Shown here: piece by piece, positions 16,077 to 28,400 of the stretch | Numbering within the stretch: the stretch's first letter is position 1 | Layout: each line of letters opens with the position of its first letter | DNA from: a virus | IMG/VR virus record: IMGVR_UViG_3300044511_000089 | Span: 1 to 64,000 of that record | Length of the DNA: 64,000 nucleotides | Reading direction: 5' to 3' (one strand) | Notes under the pieces: model-generated | Databases searched by the model: none | Told to the model about the DNA's origin: nothing | What the model saw: only the letters and a program-made list of their open reading frames with translations | Program-made: the position numbers and the translations under genes

Positions 16077-16213
16077 AAGCCCCGTAAGCCGTGAGAGCGG
16101 GTTAGGGAATCCAGCAGGTTTCGTCATTCCTCTGGATGCGTTCTCGACATAGGGACGCCACTCCTTGGCTGCGTCGGTGGTCGCAGTTTTACCACATCCA
16201 CGGCACCACCATG

Positions 16214-18424
16214 CTAACCGTAACGATACGCCCCGCCCTTATCTACGATGCCACACGCCAGAGTGATGCTCCATGAGCCTGTCGTTGTGGTGTCCTTAAC
16301 CGTCGGGCATGGCCCCTCGAACGCCACGTTGAACTTGTTTCCGAACTTCTGGCTGGTGAAATCCGACGCTGTGTTGCCAGCCCCGATGTAATGCCAGTGG
16401 TCGGACCCGCTCTCCTGCGGCCCGAACGGTGCACCGGCCTGCTTGATGAACCCGGCAGGAGAAGCCTGCCCGACGACGTTCATAAACAGCTTCACCGGCA
16501 GGCTCAACCTTGCAGGGAGAACATCGGTATCACCACCCGCCATGTCAGCCTGCGTCAGCCAAGGTGCGAACTTGTAGTTGTTCGGCTTCGCAATTCCAGC
16601 AGCCACCGAAGCGGCAATCCCACCCGACACAGTCGCACCGACGTTCAGGAAGTAACCCGACCCATTGTTTGTCGTGTTGACGCTGGCGATTGACTTTCCC
16701 CCGCTGCCATCGGCAGCCGACATGACCAGTGAAGCAGCCGCCGGAACCCCAGCCGGTGGTGGGGCAATGCTGATGGTAGGTGTGCCCTCGTAGCCTTCCC
16801 CTCCATCGACGAGGATGGCGTTGATGCCGTAGGTCAGGTTAAGGTCGATGTCACCACCAACGGTCACCACCCCCGGCAACCCGCCTACCGTGTAAGCCCC
16901 CTCGCTCAGTATCGAAATCGCAGTCACCACCCCTCCAGCCACCGCGTCCACCCTGAACCTCGCCTTGGTGGAAAGCGGCCCGCCATTATCCTCCAAGTCG
17001 TATTCCTGCCCGACGCTGTGGCCTGCGCCACCCGCAGCCACTGTAGCCTGAACAACCACAATCCTTGTCCACACCACCGCGACCCTGCCGTAGAACTGGA
17101 AGTTCGGTGCCCACGCAGCCCTCAATACTCCCTCCGTGGCTCCGTAGATGGCGTAGAATTGCAATGGGTCGTCAAAGGCTCCTGTCTCCTCGGAAGCTGC
17201 CGCAAGCCCGTCTGGAGTCGGTTCACCAGCGAACACGACACCCCTTGCCTCACCGCATGATGTTCCACTGGCTCCGTAGTTCCTGCCTGATGTCTCAGTG
17301 GTAAGCGAAAAACCGCCACCATCAATGGCCCACATCGAAGGCGTTGGAGCCTGAACCAATGTCGGGGAGTGCCTCAACCTGCACAGGTAGTCTTTGCATT
17401 GCCGGACGAACTTCCTGAATATCCCTGTCAGGATGCGGAACCTCATGCGCTTTGTGTCCGGCTGGTCAACCCAGCCCCCCATCGTGTATCTGCGGGTGAT
17501 GCCAACCGTGACATTGGTAAGCGGGTCGTCCTTGGTGCCGCATTTCAGGTCGAAGTCCGTGCTCGCCCGTTCAACAACAAGCCAATACTTCTTCTCAGGA
17601 ACCAATGAGACAGGAGTGGAAGCGAACGCCAGCAGCCTGTAGTAACCACCAGTCAAGACCGGGTTCTGGTATCCTCCGGGGATGACGTCACGAATGCACC
17701 CCACCGTAAGCTCGGTCACCAGCGTTCCTATCTGGTCGTTGCTGTCCTCGTAGATGAACACCCGCTCCTGAAAGGTCGGCCACTTCACGTCCTCTCCCCA
17801 TTCGGCGTTGGGCCTCAAAGTAAGCGCGCCGATTCCACCCACCGAATACTCAAGCTCAACTGCCGTCGTGAAGTAACCAACCCCGCTGAATTGCTGGGCA
17901 TATTTGGTGACTGTGGCATCCAGAGTTACAGGAGCCACCGGGTTGACCGCCAGCTTGTAGGCTTCGTCGTAGTTGTCCTGCAACGGAGAGGCGGTCGGAA
18001 TCTGGCCCAAAGGCGGAAGGGTGATGTCAGTGAACAGCGAGTCCCCATCAAGCAGCCCGAGTCCGCCCTGAACCTCAACAAGAAGACCATCCAGTGAACC
18101 CAATCGCGCGAAGTCGTTCTTGTAGCCGTCGATGTAATTGGCCAAGGAGTTCAGCAGGGGCGTGTTGTAGTAGCCGTCCGGCACCTTCCTCGCCGTGTTG
18201 ACTCCTGCGATTGCGTAGAACCCATCCTGCGGGGCGATGCCGGGGCCAGCGCCGTCATGGAACCGGGCGGCCCAGCCGATGGAGGGTGGCCCCGCCCAAG
18301 GGAACGCCGTCGTGCCAACGAACGCATTGCGCTCGGCTGTCCTGCGCATGAGTTCCTCCGTGCCAACAGGGTCGACGCACGGCCCTGCCTGCGAACGGAT
18401 GGAGACTGGAATGAGTCCGGCCAT
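16214..18424 (-). CDS. Large virion-associated fibre-like protein
   Basis: A 736-residue protein rich in Gly, Ala, Thr and aromatic residues with many predicted strands. Residues 480-650 have GG-x-V and T-I-x-I-A-P repeats such as GEGYEGTPTISIAPPPAG that suggest stacked beta modules, and the C-terminus ends GGAYRYG. It is the last gene of the late operon, behind the 339-residue protein. Location and composition fit a tail fibre or decoration subunit; no precise family recognised. Confidence 0.55.
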   Translation of the reverse strand: MAGLIPVSIRSQAGPCVDPVGTEELMRRTAERNAFVGTTAFPWAGPPSIGWAARFHDGAGPGIAPQDGFYAIAGVNTARKVPDGYYNTPLLNSLANYIDGYKNDFARLGSLDGLLVEVQGGLGLLDGDSLFTDITLPPLGQIPTASPLQDNYDEAYKLAVNPVAPVTLDATVTKYAQQFSGVGYFTTAVELEYSVGGIGALTLRPNAEWGEDVKWPTFQERVFIYEDSNDQIGTLVTELTVGCIRDVIPGGYQNPVLTGGYYRLLAFASTPVSLVPEKKYWLVVERASTDFDLKCGTKDDPLTNVTVGITRRYTMGGWVDQPDTKRMRFRILTGIFRKFVRQCKDYLCRLRHSPTLVQAPTPSMWAIDGGGFSLTTETSGRNYGASGTSCGEARGVVFAGEPTPDGLAAASEETGAFDDPLQFYAIYGATEGVLRAAWAPNFQFYGRVAVVWTRIVVVQATVAAGGAGHSVGQEYDLEDNGGPLSTKARFRVDAVAGGVVTAISILSEGAYTVGGLPGVVTVGGDIDLNLTYGINAILVDGGEGYEGTPTISIAPPPAGVPAAASLVMSAADGSGGKSIASVNTTNNGSGYFLNVGATVSGGIAASVAAGIAKPNNYKFAPWLTQADMAGGDTDVLPARLSLPVKLFMNVVGQASPAGFIKQAGAPFGPQESGSDHWHYIGAGNTASDFTSQKFGNKFNVAFEGPCPTVKDTTTTGSWSITLACGIVDKGGAYRYG

Positions 18425-18427
18425 AGG

Positions 18428-19447
18428 TCAGAACTGAACCATGTTCAGCTTGGTAGTTGTCCTCGGCGAGGTCACCGAGCTTTCGATGTAAAGGGTCACG
18501 TTCAACCCGTTCAGCCCTCCCCCGATTGGGTTCGGTGGGATGGCGGAGAACCGGACGTAGATGTCCCCCGGCGCATCGCTCATGTCAACCTCGGCCAAGT
18601 TCATCCCGTCACCTACCGAAGCAATCCTTGCATCGAGTTCAACGAGGCTACGACCCCAAACCCCGGAAGCGCCGACACCGAACATCCACTTGAACACGGT
18701 CATCTTGTCGACAGGGATGTTGGTCGTCACCGAAAAGAGCAGGGTTCCATCGCACCGGACAATGGCGACGCCGAAGTCCACCGTGTAGATGACCGGCTGC
18801 GTCGGAACCGAGTTCCCGATGTAGATGCAGAACGGCACAAGGGTTCCGCCTATCTCGCCAAGCACGTTCACGATGGTCTGGTGGACGAACCCAACCGGAT
18901 TGATGGTGCTCAGGCCATGAACGGCGATGCTGCTTGGAACCCGCGTTCCATTCCTGACCAGCTTGAACCCACGGAAATAGAACCGGCTGGGCAATGGAGC
19001 AGCCACAAACTCGAACACAAGGGATACCTTCGAGTATCCGAATGAGGACAGGTTCGGGAACGCAGCCGACACGTCTACCTCGACCCCGTTCTTCACTTCC
19101 TGCGGCGGGTCGGTCATGGTGATGGGCTTTACATTCCCGCCTGTTGCGAAGGTGTTCGCAGCACCAGCAGAACATGGTGACGATGGGGCCGGAGGTTCAT
19201 CTGGCGGAACGACCGTGATGATGACAGGGCCGGGCGGCGGTTTATCCGATGTGACCTCCGTGACGACCCTTGACTCATCATCGGACTGGACATCGACGAT
19301 GAGCAGGTCGTTGTCCACCCTGAAGTCATCATTCTTCTCTCCGTTGACGACCACACCATTGGTGTAAGCCGAAGCCCCGGTCAGCCTGTAGGGAGGCTCG
19401 TTCACCGCCCGGTGATAGGGTGGATACGGTGAAGGCGGGTAGGTCAT
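18428..19447 (-). CDS. Fibre-like protein with Pro-Tyr N-terminal tag
   Basis: A 339-residue beta-rich protein. The N-terminus YPPSPYPPYHR resembles that of the late gene at 46282-46641 (WPPSPIPPYTR), which suggests a shared anchoring tag. A Pro/Asp-rich linker covers about residues 75-95, followed by a jelly-roll-like region. Its start codon shares one base with the stop of the giant gene. Role in the virion is inferred from operon position. Confidence 0.55.
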   Translation of the reverse strand: MTYPPSPYPPYHRAVNEPPYRLTGASAYTNGVVVNGEKNDDFRVDNDLLIVDVQSDDESRVVTEVTSDKPPPGPVIITVVPPDEPPAPSSPCSAGAANTFATGGNVKPITMTDPPQEVKNGVEVDVSAAFPNLSSFGYSKVSLVFEFVAAPLPSRFYFRGFKLVRNGTRVPSSIAVHGLSTINPVGFVHQTIVNVLGEIGGTLVPFCIYIGNSVPTQPVIYTVDFGVAIVRCDGTLLFSVTTNIPVDKMTVFKWMFGVGASGVWGRSLVELDARIASVGDGMNLAEVDMSDAPGDIYVRFSAIPPNPIGGGLNGLNVTLYIESSVTSPRTTTKLNMVQF

Positions 19448-22400
19448 CAGAACGCGAACGCCCTGTCGGATGTCCTGCCCATCCCGACGGCGGCGTCAAT
19501 GAGGTTCCGTGAGTTGAGCGGTGGAGCCATTCCGGTAGACCTGCTCTTGCTGGTGCCTGTGAACGGCTTGATGCCGATGGACAGCCCGAAGTGATTGAAC
19601 ACCCTGACAGCATCACTTACGGTGTCGGCCCCGTCAGTGGACATGGCCGAGAGCAGCCGTCGGTATTCACCCTCGCTCGGGGCCGTCCTGAACACCGTCC
19701 GCAACGGGTGCCTTGCGCTGAACGCCCTCTGGACGTAATCGCGCGGGTCGTCGTGACCGGCTTCTCGGGCGGCTTCGATGGCCCCTTGGTAGGCGTCCGA
19801 GAACTCGCCGGGGTCATTGCCATAGGTGGCAAGCTCCATCCTACCAAGCCACGGCGTCACCTTGGTCGGCACCGAATAACCACCCGTTGACTGGCGCACG
19901 TCCATCTTCAAGTCACGGCCTGTGATTCTCAGCCAGTTCCGCGCGTTCAACCGCTGGATGAACCGGGACTCGGCATTGTCCAAGTCCGCCAAGTTGTTCA
20001 CCATCTGGATGTATTGCAGGGCACCACCGCCACCCGCAGCTTGGGCCAGAGGCCGGATGACCCCTGCATAGTCGGCGTCACCTTGGATGAAGAACGATTG
20101 CCCGGCCTTGAACAGGCTCAGCAGCGAGTTCACGCCGATGATGCGGCTGTCCACGGACACCCCACGATTGTCGCCGCCCTGTCCCGTGTTCACCACCGTA
20201 TTGATGGCGTCACCGAACAACCCGAATGTGCCGATGCGGTTGACGTTCTCGAACGCGGCAGCCACCGGGTTCTCACCGCCAAGCAAGCGCACGTTCCTGC
20301 GCCTCCTGAGCAGCTTCTCGTAATACGAATCCACCGCCGCAGACAGGAACAAGCCGCCGAAGAAGGTGATTCCAAGCCCCGCTATGCCCCCTAGCGCGGC
20401 CTTCATGCTGTTTCGACCCTCGGTGTTGAGCCGGAGGCCCGGTATTGCAACCATGCGCCTCCACGACCAGCCAAGGAGCGGGCTGGAGAACCGGATGATG
20501 GAGTTGTTGAACGCCGCCAGCGGCATCGTGCTGATGTTGTTCTCGGACGATACCTCGCTCATCATCATGGCGTGAATGGCGATGGCCGTCTTGTTGGTCA
20601 GTTGGTTGGTGTCGCCCCGCTCCCGCCGTTCGATGGCGTCCTTTGCAATCGTCTTGAGGTCCAGCCCCCAATTCTTCATGTCAGCGTCGAACCGCATGAA
20701 GGAATCCTTCCTCAGGCCGGTGTAGCCCATCGTCTCGCCGGTTATCTCGGCGTCAGGGTCGCCGTCAAGAACCTCCATCGCCCTGTTGATGTAGACCTTG
20801 GCCAGCTTCCATGTCCTGAACGTGAGCACCTTGTTCGCCACAATCGCCGAGAAGCTGAACGGGGCAAAGGGTCTGATGAGGGTGTGCTTGGCCTCCCCGC
20901 CAGCCTTGCCCACAGCGAACCCGAGCACGTCCTGAATCCCACGGAACACCTGAGCCGAACGCTGCTCCCCTTCAAGCGGGTAACGCACGTCGGTCAGCTT
21001 CTTGACGGCAGCCGGGTCGGTCAGCTTGAGTTCCTCCCAAAGCTTTTGTTCCTCGGACTCGTTCTGCCATTGCAACCCGATGGCTTGAACCAGCGAATGG
21101 GCTATCTCTACCCCGGCTTCGGGCACCGTGCCGCCCACAGCCTTCAACACATCACTTCCTGCCCCCCAACGGAACGACAGGTCAACCAGCGCACCCAACT
21201 GAGCGATGGCTGACCCAATCTGGTTCACCATCATGCCCGCCAAGGTGCTGGAGAACATGAACAAGCCCCGTGTCAGGTGTTCAGGGTGATTGTCACGCCG
21301 GAAGTAGTCAGACAGGCTGTGCTTGGACTCATCAAGGATACCGAACCGTTTCTCCCACTTCACAAGGGTCTTGTAACGCACGTCTCCAAGCTTAGCGCGA
21401 ACACGCGCTTCGTGTTCTGAGGCGGAAAGGACTTCACCGGCAGCCTCCTTGTCTACCTCACGTCGGGCGTTGTCCAGCGCGTCGATGCCGGACTGCACTT
21501 CTTCGGTGAGGTCGCGCCAAGCGTTGGCCAGCGTCCTTTGCCCACGACCGAACGCCGTCTGCGCCGCAATCCTTCTCGCCACCTGCGCGGCCACCCTTTG
21601 GTCGAAGTTGTAGTAGCTGAACCATTCACCGGGCAGGTCTTCGATGACCCTCGGGTTGATGAAGGCGTCAGGGGACATATTCTCAATCCCTGTGACATCA
21701 TTCGCCGCGTCCCCTTCCGCCTCTTTCAGGATGTGGTCGGCATGCTTGTAGTAGTAGCCGAGCCGGTTCAGGACGTAGGCCACGTATTCGGCCCTGCTCT
21801 TGCCGCTCCCCGTCAACTCGTGGAGGTTCTCCGCAAAGGCGATGACGTTCCCGCCAGACTCGTCGAACGCCTTGCGAACAAGGTAAGGGTCCGCCCTATA
21901 GCTCAACGTGTCCTTGTCACGCTTCGATTGAAGGAGCCTTCGGTATTTGACACGGTCACCACCCGATTCCTCCATCGCCTCGGCCTCCCTCAGCGCCGGG
22001 TCGCCACCCACCTTGAATACCTCGAACGCGCTTTCCCGTGGCATTTCCATCAACGGCCTGAGGAACAACGTCAGCACCGTGTCCTTGTAGGTGCCGCCGT
22101 AGAACTTGTTCACCAAGGCTTCAAGGGCGGCCCTGTCATTTTCGTAAAGCTGGTCAGCATCGTCGAAGTTCATGTCCGACCAGCCGATGTCGCGCAGCGT
22201 CCTGACCATCATCTTGAACCTTCGGTGCAGCGTTTGCGGGAAGGTGTAGGAACCCTTCGGTATATGCCTGCGGATGGCCGTCTCGTATTTGCCGGTCGCA
22301 GGGTTGAACACTTTCAGGGATTCATCCTCAACCCCTATCCCGCTGCGCTCAACCTTGTCCATCGCCCAATCCATGAACTCGGACTGCATGTCAACGAGGT

Positions 22401-25400
22401 CTTTGAGCGCCGAACGCCATGCCTCGGGGTCGGCTGACACGATGTGCTTCGTGCCCTCGTTGTCCATCAGCATCTTCATCACCCTGTTCCAGATGGCCGA
22501 GGTCAACGCAGAAGGGTTGTCGGCATACTTTTCCTCAAGGTCGTAGTTGTATTGCAGCGCGTTCCTGACCGGGTCGAGCATGTGCTCCCGCAGGAAGGCC
22601 CGCTTGTCGCTCACCCATTCCGGCATCAAGGCCAAGACATGGTTCTCCAAGTCGAATATCCTGCGACCGTAACGCTCGTGAGTGTTCCTGAACTCGTAGT
22701 CCAGCGTCTGGAACTTGTGCCCCATCACCATGATGGCCCGCGCGATTCCTGTCCCGAACGCATCGGCAATCTTCTTCCAGACCGGGGCGAACCCAAGCTC
22801 CATCATCAGCTTCTCCGACGCCGCCACGTTCACCCTGATATGGTGGTTGTCGGCCAGAATCCTGAACTGACGCTTGATGTATTCGTAGTCCGAGTCCAGT
22901 GCGCCCTCGTCCCCTGATGCAGCCCGTTCCTCCCTTGCCAGCATGAACTCCTTCATCGACAGGAGCCACCCTTCGACCTCGTCCGGGTTGGTCACGGTGC
23001 CCTTGTTGCTGAGCCGCAGCGTCTTCCTGCTGCCCTCGGACACAAGCTGTTCACGGGTCGCATCAGGCGAAGGCGGAACAACGACGGTCGCCTTGTCCAA
23101 GAACTCGAAGTCGGCGCTCAACGACAGGCCAGCGTTCAACCTGCTGACGTGCGTGTTGAGAACCTTCAGTGCCGCCTGCCCCATCTTCAGCCTGCTCTGG
23201 AGCCGTTCGTGCGCGCGACGTGCGTTCCGCAGGTCAACCTTGGCCTTCAGATGGGCGTTACGGTAGCGTTCAGCGATGGTTGCAGTCCTCTTGAGGTCGC
23301 CCACCGACGACACCAGCGCCCGCTTGTCACCCCTGTAAACGTCCCTGTCAGCGTCAGCGACGGACTTCGCGATGTCCACACGAGCCGCCCCGTCCTGATG
23401 TTTGCGCAACTCAATCGCCGCCATCGTCCGCATGTGCGTCTTGGCGAAGGCGATGATGGAGGCGGTCATGGCGACCGAACGCAGGCTGCCATCCACCAGT
23501 TCGGCATAGGCAGGGTCCGCCTTGAGCGCCGCGATGATGTCTGCCGGTGAAGCCGTGAAGTCGATGGTCGGGTCGAGCGCCAGTTGCTCAAGAACCTCGA
23601 ACAGGCCGTCCGGGTTCAGCCCGCTGTCCTTGCCGAACAGGTCATGGAAGGTGTCACCGTATTTCTTGAGTGTGGCCGACGGGTCGAGCACCTTCATCAC
23701 CTGCATCACCAGCGACTCGCGCTTCGTCCTCCCTTCAAGCTGGCTGAACATCCTGCGAATCTCGCGCTTCATGGCGCTGACAGCGTTCGCAGCCGCATAC
23801 AGCCAGTCGGCGTAATGGGCTTGCTCGGCTGCAAACTCATCCTCGGCCTTCACCAACACCTTTCCTGTCCTGATGATGTCCGACATGGTTTCAGTCATCA
23901 GGCCAGCCAGTTTGCCAGCCGTCTTCTGCATGGCCCTCGCCGCCTCACCGATGGTCTTGTCACGGGCAGCCTTCGACCTGAACCCGTCCAGACGCTTCTC
24001 AGGGTCGAACTTCACAGGGTCGCCGGTGGACTCCCGCTGCTCGGCCAGAGCCTTGTTCATCTCGCGCGGGTCGTCCATGTTGAGCAGGCTCAGCACATGG
24101 TCGAGTGGGGTCGCCTTCTTCTTGCGCTTGGCCATGTCGCCGTTGTAGACCGCCAAGACCTCGGGGTCGGTGGACACGGCGGTCACGGCGTCGAGCAGCG
24201 TGTTGTTCTGCGCGGCAATCATCTCGACCGCCGTGGTCCTGCTTACGGTCGGTGTCCTTGGAGCCGCTGGCATTGCATGAGTCTGCGACCCAAGCCTTGA
24301 CAGCACAGGCATCGTTTCCACCATGAACTTCTCTTTCTTAGCGTCGACCACCTGCAACACATCCGATGCCGTCGCCATGATGTAGCGCGTGGCTTCTGCT
24401 ACCTCATTGGCTGACGGGAGAACCCGCTTGAGGTCGGGCCTGTCTTTTAGCTCAGCCTTATAGCTGGCCTCCATCAACCCCACCAAAGCCTCAATAACCC
24501 TTTGAAGGAAGCCGTTGATATTCTGAAGGATGGTCGCCAGCGCAGACCGCCTCTCTGCAACAGTCGCTCCCTTGTCCTTCAGTATCTTGCGCGCAGCATC
24601 CAATGTTGCGCCTGTCGATGTGTTGGATGTCGGGTCGCTCACACTGAACCTGCGCGGGTCGAAAAGGAATGCCACGAACTCGTGAAGGTTGGTGAGTTCG
24701 TAAGGAAGAACGACGTCCTCCTGTGCAAGCTCACCAAGAACACCCTGCCTGAACGATAAAAGCGCCTCGTCGTAGAGTTGTTGTAACCGTTCCATTGCAG
24801 ACCGCTCATCGGCGCTCAGTGTCTCTGGAGCGACGTTGTATCTGTGAATCAGCCTCGATGAGACGGCGTGGATGCACTCGTGTATCAGTGTCTGAATGGT
24901 GTAGACATCCAGCAGGTCGTCCGGGTCTAGGTTCGTTACAGCACGAGCTAGACGGAATGACTGGAGGTAGAGGGTGATTCCGCTGGTGGAATTGTTGTAA
25001 GTCCCCATCCAAACCGGGTCCATGTGTGTATTGAGGGTTATAGGGACGTCGTCGTGTTTCAACAGCCTGACAAGCGCCCGAGCGACGACAGCCTCAGCGC
25101 GTCGTGTCTCGGTTTCCTTGGCTGCCCCCCTTTCCATGTCAGCGTTGAGAATGGTAACCAATCGCTCCATCACAGCATGCGCACTTAGTGTGCCGTCCTT
25201 ATTGGTTGCGTTCGGGAACACTTCCTTTCTCAGCTTGGTGGCGATGCCATCCACGGCCTTGGCTGACACCTGTTCGTGAATAGCGATTCTGGCCGTGTCC
25301 ATCGCTTGCATGGCAGACATGCGACTTGGCCGCGCGCCGTGCTGCTCAAACTCACCTGCACTTACGCTCCACCGGAACGACCATTCGCCTTCCTGCACTA

Positions 25401-28400
25401 GCTCGAATTGCATGGTTATTGGATAGCCACCGATGCGCACGTCCTGATTCCACCGCCGCGATTGGGGTTCGACGGAAGCGTGCCGAGTAGAACCGTAGAC
25501 GTCCTCTCCAGTTCTCTCTGCCCGGTATGGTGTCTGCTTACGTCTTATATCCTCAAAGAACGATTCCTCGCGTTTGGCGTTGTAGACGTTCAACACGCGC
25601 ATCGAGGTGCCTAGAAGGTATTCAAGTGCATCTCCGAGTTCACGTTCACTCACATGATGGCGGTCTATCAGGTCATGCGCAACATCCCGCCTGACCTGCG
25701 ACAGGATGAGGTTCTTCACAGCCTCGATGACACGGTGCATGAAGCCTGTGATGGACTGCATCAGCCGACCAAGCAGAATGAACCGCTCCGGCCCTCTATA
25801 CCCGAGCTTGTTTGCGGCAGATTCGATAGCCTCATGGTAGCCCGAGTTGCCAAATGCGTATTCGGCTTGGCTTGGGTCAAGGACAAGGGCAAGGAACTCG
25901 TGAAGGTTGGTAAGTCCGTAAGGCAGTTTCGCTTTGGTCCCTGCTTCCTCCCGGAACTTGTATACTGCTTCCTCCCAAAGCTCCTCTAACTTGTGCATGG
26001 CCGCCAACTCCGCACGCGACAGTGTCTCGCGCATCGAATTGTATCGGTAGATGAGCCTAGAACTGGCAGCATGCACAGCCTCGTGGATAAGGATGTCCGC
26101 TACCTCATCCAGTGGCACCGACAGCATCGTATTTCTGTTTCGTGAGTCGGTGACAATGACGCGAGTAAAGAGAGCGATGTCGCCCGTGATGAGGTCGTAG
26201 TCGCCGTGAGAGGCACCAAACCCTTCAACCATCTTCACTCTCGCGTCATCCAGCACAACCCTAAGCCCTTCAGGTAGCACACGCTCCAGCAAGATGGCCA
26301 CGACGCGTTGCGCCTGCCTGATGCGCTTTTGTCTGGCTGTCTCGTTTCGCCTCGGCTTCGTCAGGTGCCTCGCCAGCACCCCCATCGTAGCCTTGGTGTC
26401 AATGGTTCCATCCTTGGCAACGGCCTCACCGAACGCCGTGACGAGCGCGGCCTTGAAATCCGTTGCAGCCGAGGCGTTGTCAGCCTCCGCCTTCATCACC
26501 TGCGCCGCGTAAGCCTTGGCTTCCTCGTAGGTCACGTCCCGCAACGTCTCGAACCGCACACCACCGCGCGTCATCGTGGTTGTGAACTTACCGCTTCTGA
26601 CGTCCTGAGTGATGGCGTAGGTCGTCATCAGCCCGTTGATGAGCGCCCCGCCCTGTTCGGCAATCCGGGTGGCCTTTGTGCTGTTGAACACCGTGGCCAA
26701 GACAGAATCGTTCGGTGCCGATGCCATCTCCACGCGCATCCCGTCCTCGGACAACATCGCAGAAGGCGCAGCCGCGTCTTGGTTCAGTTCGCGGCCAAGC
26801 TGCTCGTGTTCCTGCTGCGGTGTGAGCCTGCGCGGAGCAACCGGGGTCGCAACCGAGGGTATCCTTGTGCCGGTGTCGTCCTCCTGCTCGAACAACGGGG
26901 CCAGCTTGTCCTTCAGGTAATCCAGCGCGGGCTGGTTGACCACCCATCCAAGCTCGGGTTCGGTCACAACCTCGAAGTCAAACGCCCCACCGTAATGCCT
27001 GCGCAACCGCTCATCACCGCGCGACCCCTCGATGATGCCCTCGGCAGCATCCGTGTTCCCTTCAATCGTTCCCGCAACCGCGTCGGTCAGCAGGAACTTG
27101 CCATTCGGCAGGGCTGTTACGGTCACGCCTTCCGGTATCGAGGCAACCTCGTCTATTGTTCCAGACTGCCCGGCTTCCTCGGACGCTGTAAGGTCTGTGG
27201 CATCAAGTTCGGTGCCGTGCTGCATGGCGTTCAGCGTCCTGAACTTCCTGTTCAACACCCCTTCGTGATGCCTGTCTGCTACGGCGTCGTTCGAGAAGAT
27301 GAGCCTGATGTCCACGGGCGACTTCGTCATCATGCGGCTGACCCGCCCAAGCACTTGGTCGAACACGTCACCGGCGTAGTCCGCCGTCACGATATAGACC
27401 ATGCGCGGCGCATGACCAATCTGGTCGTCTAGGTCGATTCCAACGCCACCCGACCTTGCCGTGGCAATCACGATGTCAGCGTCCCCGTTCTGGAACGCAT
27501 CCATGCTCTTTTCCTTGTTGTGCCTGCCGAAGATGCCCACCCACTTCGGCTTCCTGCGAACACCCTTTGCATCCGTGACCATGACGTCATCGAGCATCCC
27601 GGTCAGGGTGTTGATGAAACCCTTGAACTTCCTGCCACGCAGCCCCTTGATTCGCGTGTCATTGATGCCATCCGCGAAGATGACCACCTTCTTGCCCTGC
27701 CTGATGTCGTTCAGCGCCAGCTTGATAACCTCACCAGCCTTGGTCGGTTCCACCCACCGGGCAAGCTCACCAAGCATCATGGCCTTCAACCGCCCACGGT
27801 ATGGCCCTTTGGCCTCGGCCATCCTTGCCTCCCAATACTCCATGATGGCTTCCTGTTCCTTTTGAAGTCGGTCGCTCAACCCAATCATCTGCTTGCGAAT
27901 GGGCTGGTCGGGGTTGACCGAAAACACCGGGAAGAACCTGCGGATGAAGCCGCTGTTCCTTGCGACACCATCCCGCTTCACGGCGATGATGGAATCGATG
28001 CGGTCTTGGTCGTAGCCAGCACTGGTGTCCGGCCTGTGCTTGATGGTGATTTTCCCCTCCGCGTCCTCCTCCTCCTCGCGAATCATGCCAAGCTCGCCTT
28101 CCATCTGTTCGATGGTCTTTTCTTCCAGCTTGGCAAGGATGACAACCGCCCCTCCCGGTTTGTCGAACGGGGTAGCCGAGGCCAGCAACTCGTGGTCAGC
28201 CTTGACGTCCAAAGCGGCAAGTGTTTTGCCGCTGCCGAGGTTCTTCATGTTGTGAACCTCGTCGAATACCACGACACCGTAGTCACCGTCGCCAATCGAG
28301 GCGTTCGGAATACTACTGGACGATGATTCCGGTAGTGCTCCCGTCTCAGCCCCTCTACGAACCCAATCGTAGGTGCTGAACTCGAAGTTCGTCAGGTCGA

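Noticed and set aside
16042-16213. A tRNA remnant marking the integration site
   Set aside because: No cloverleaf could be drawn on either strand; only short hairpins are present.
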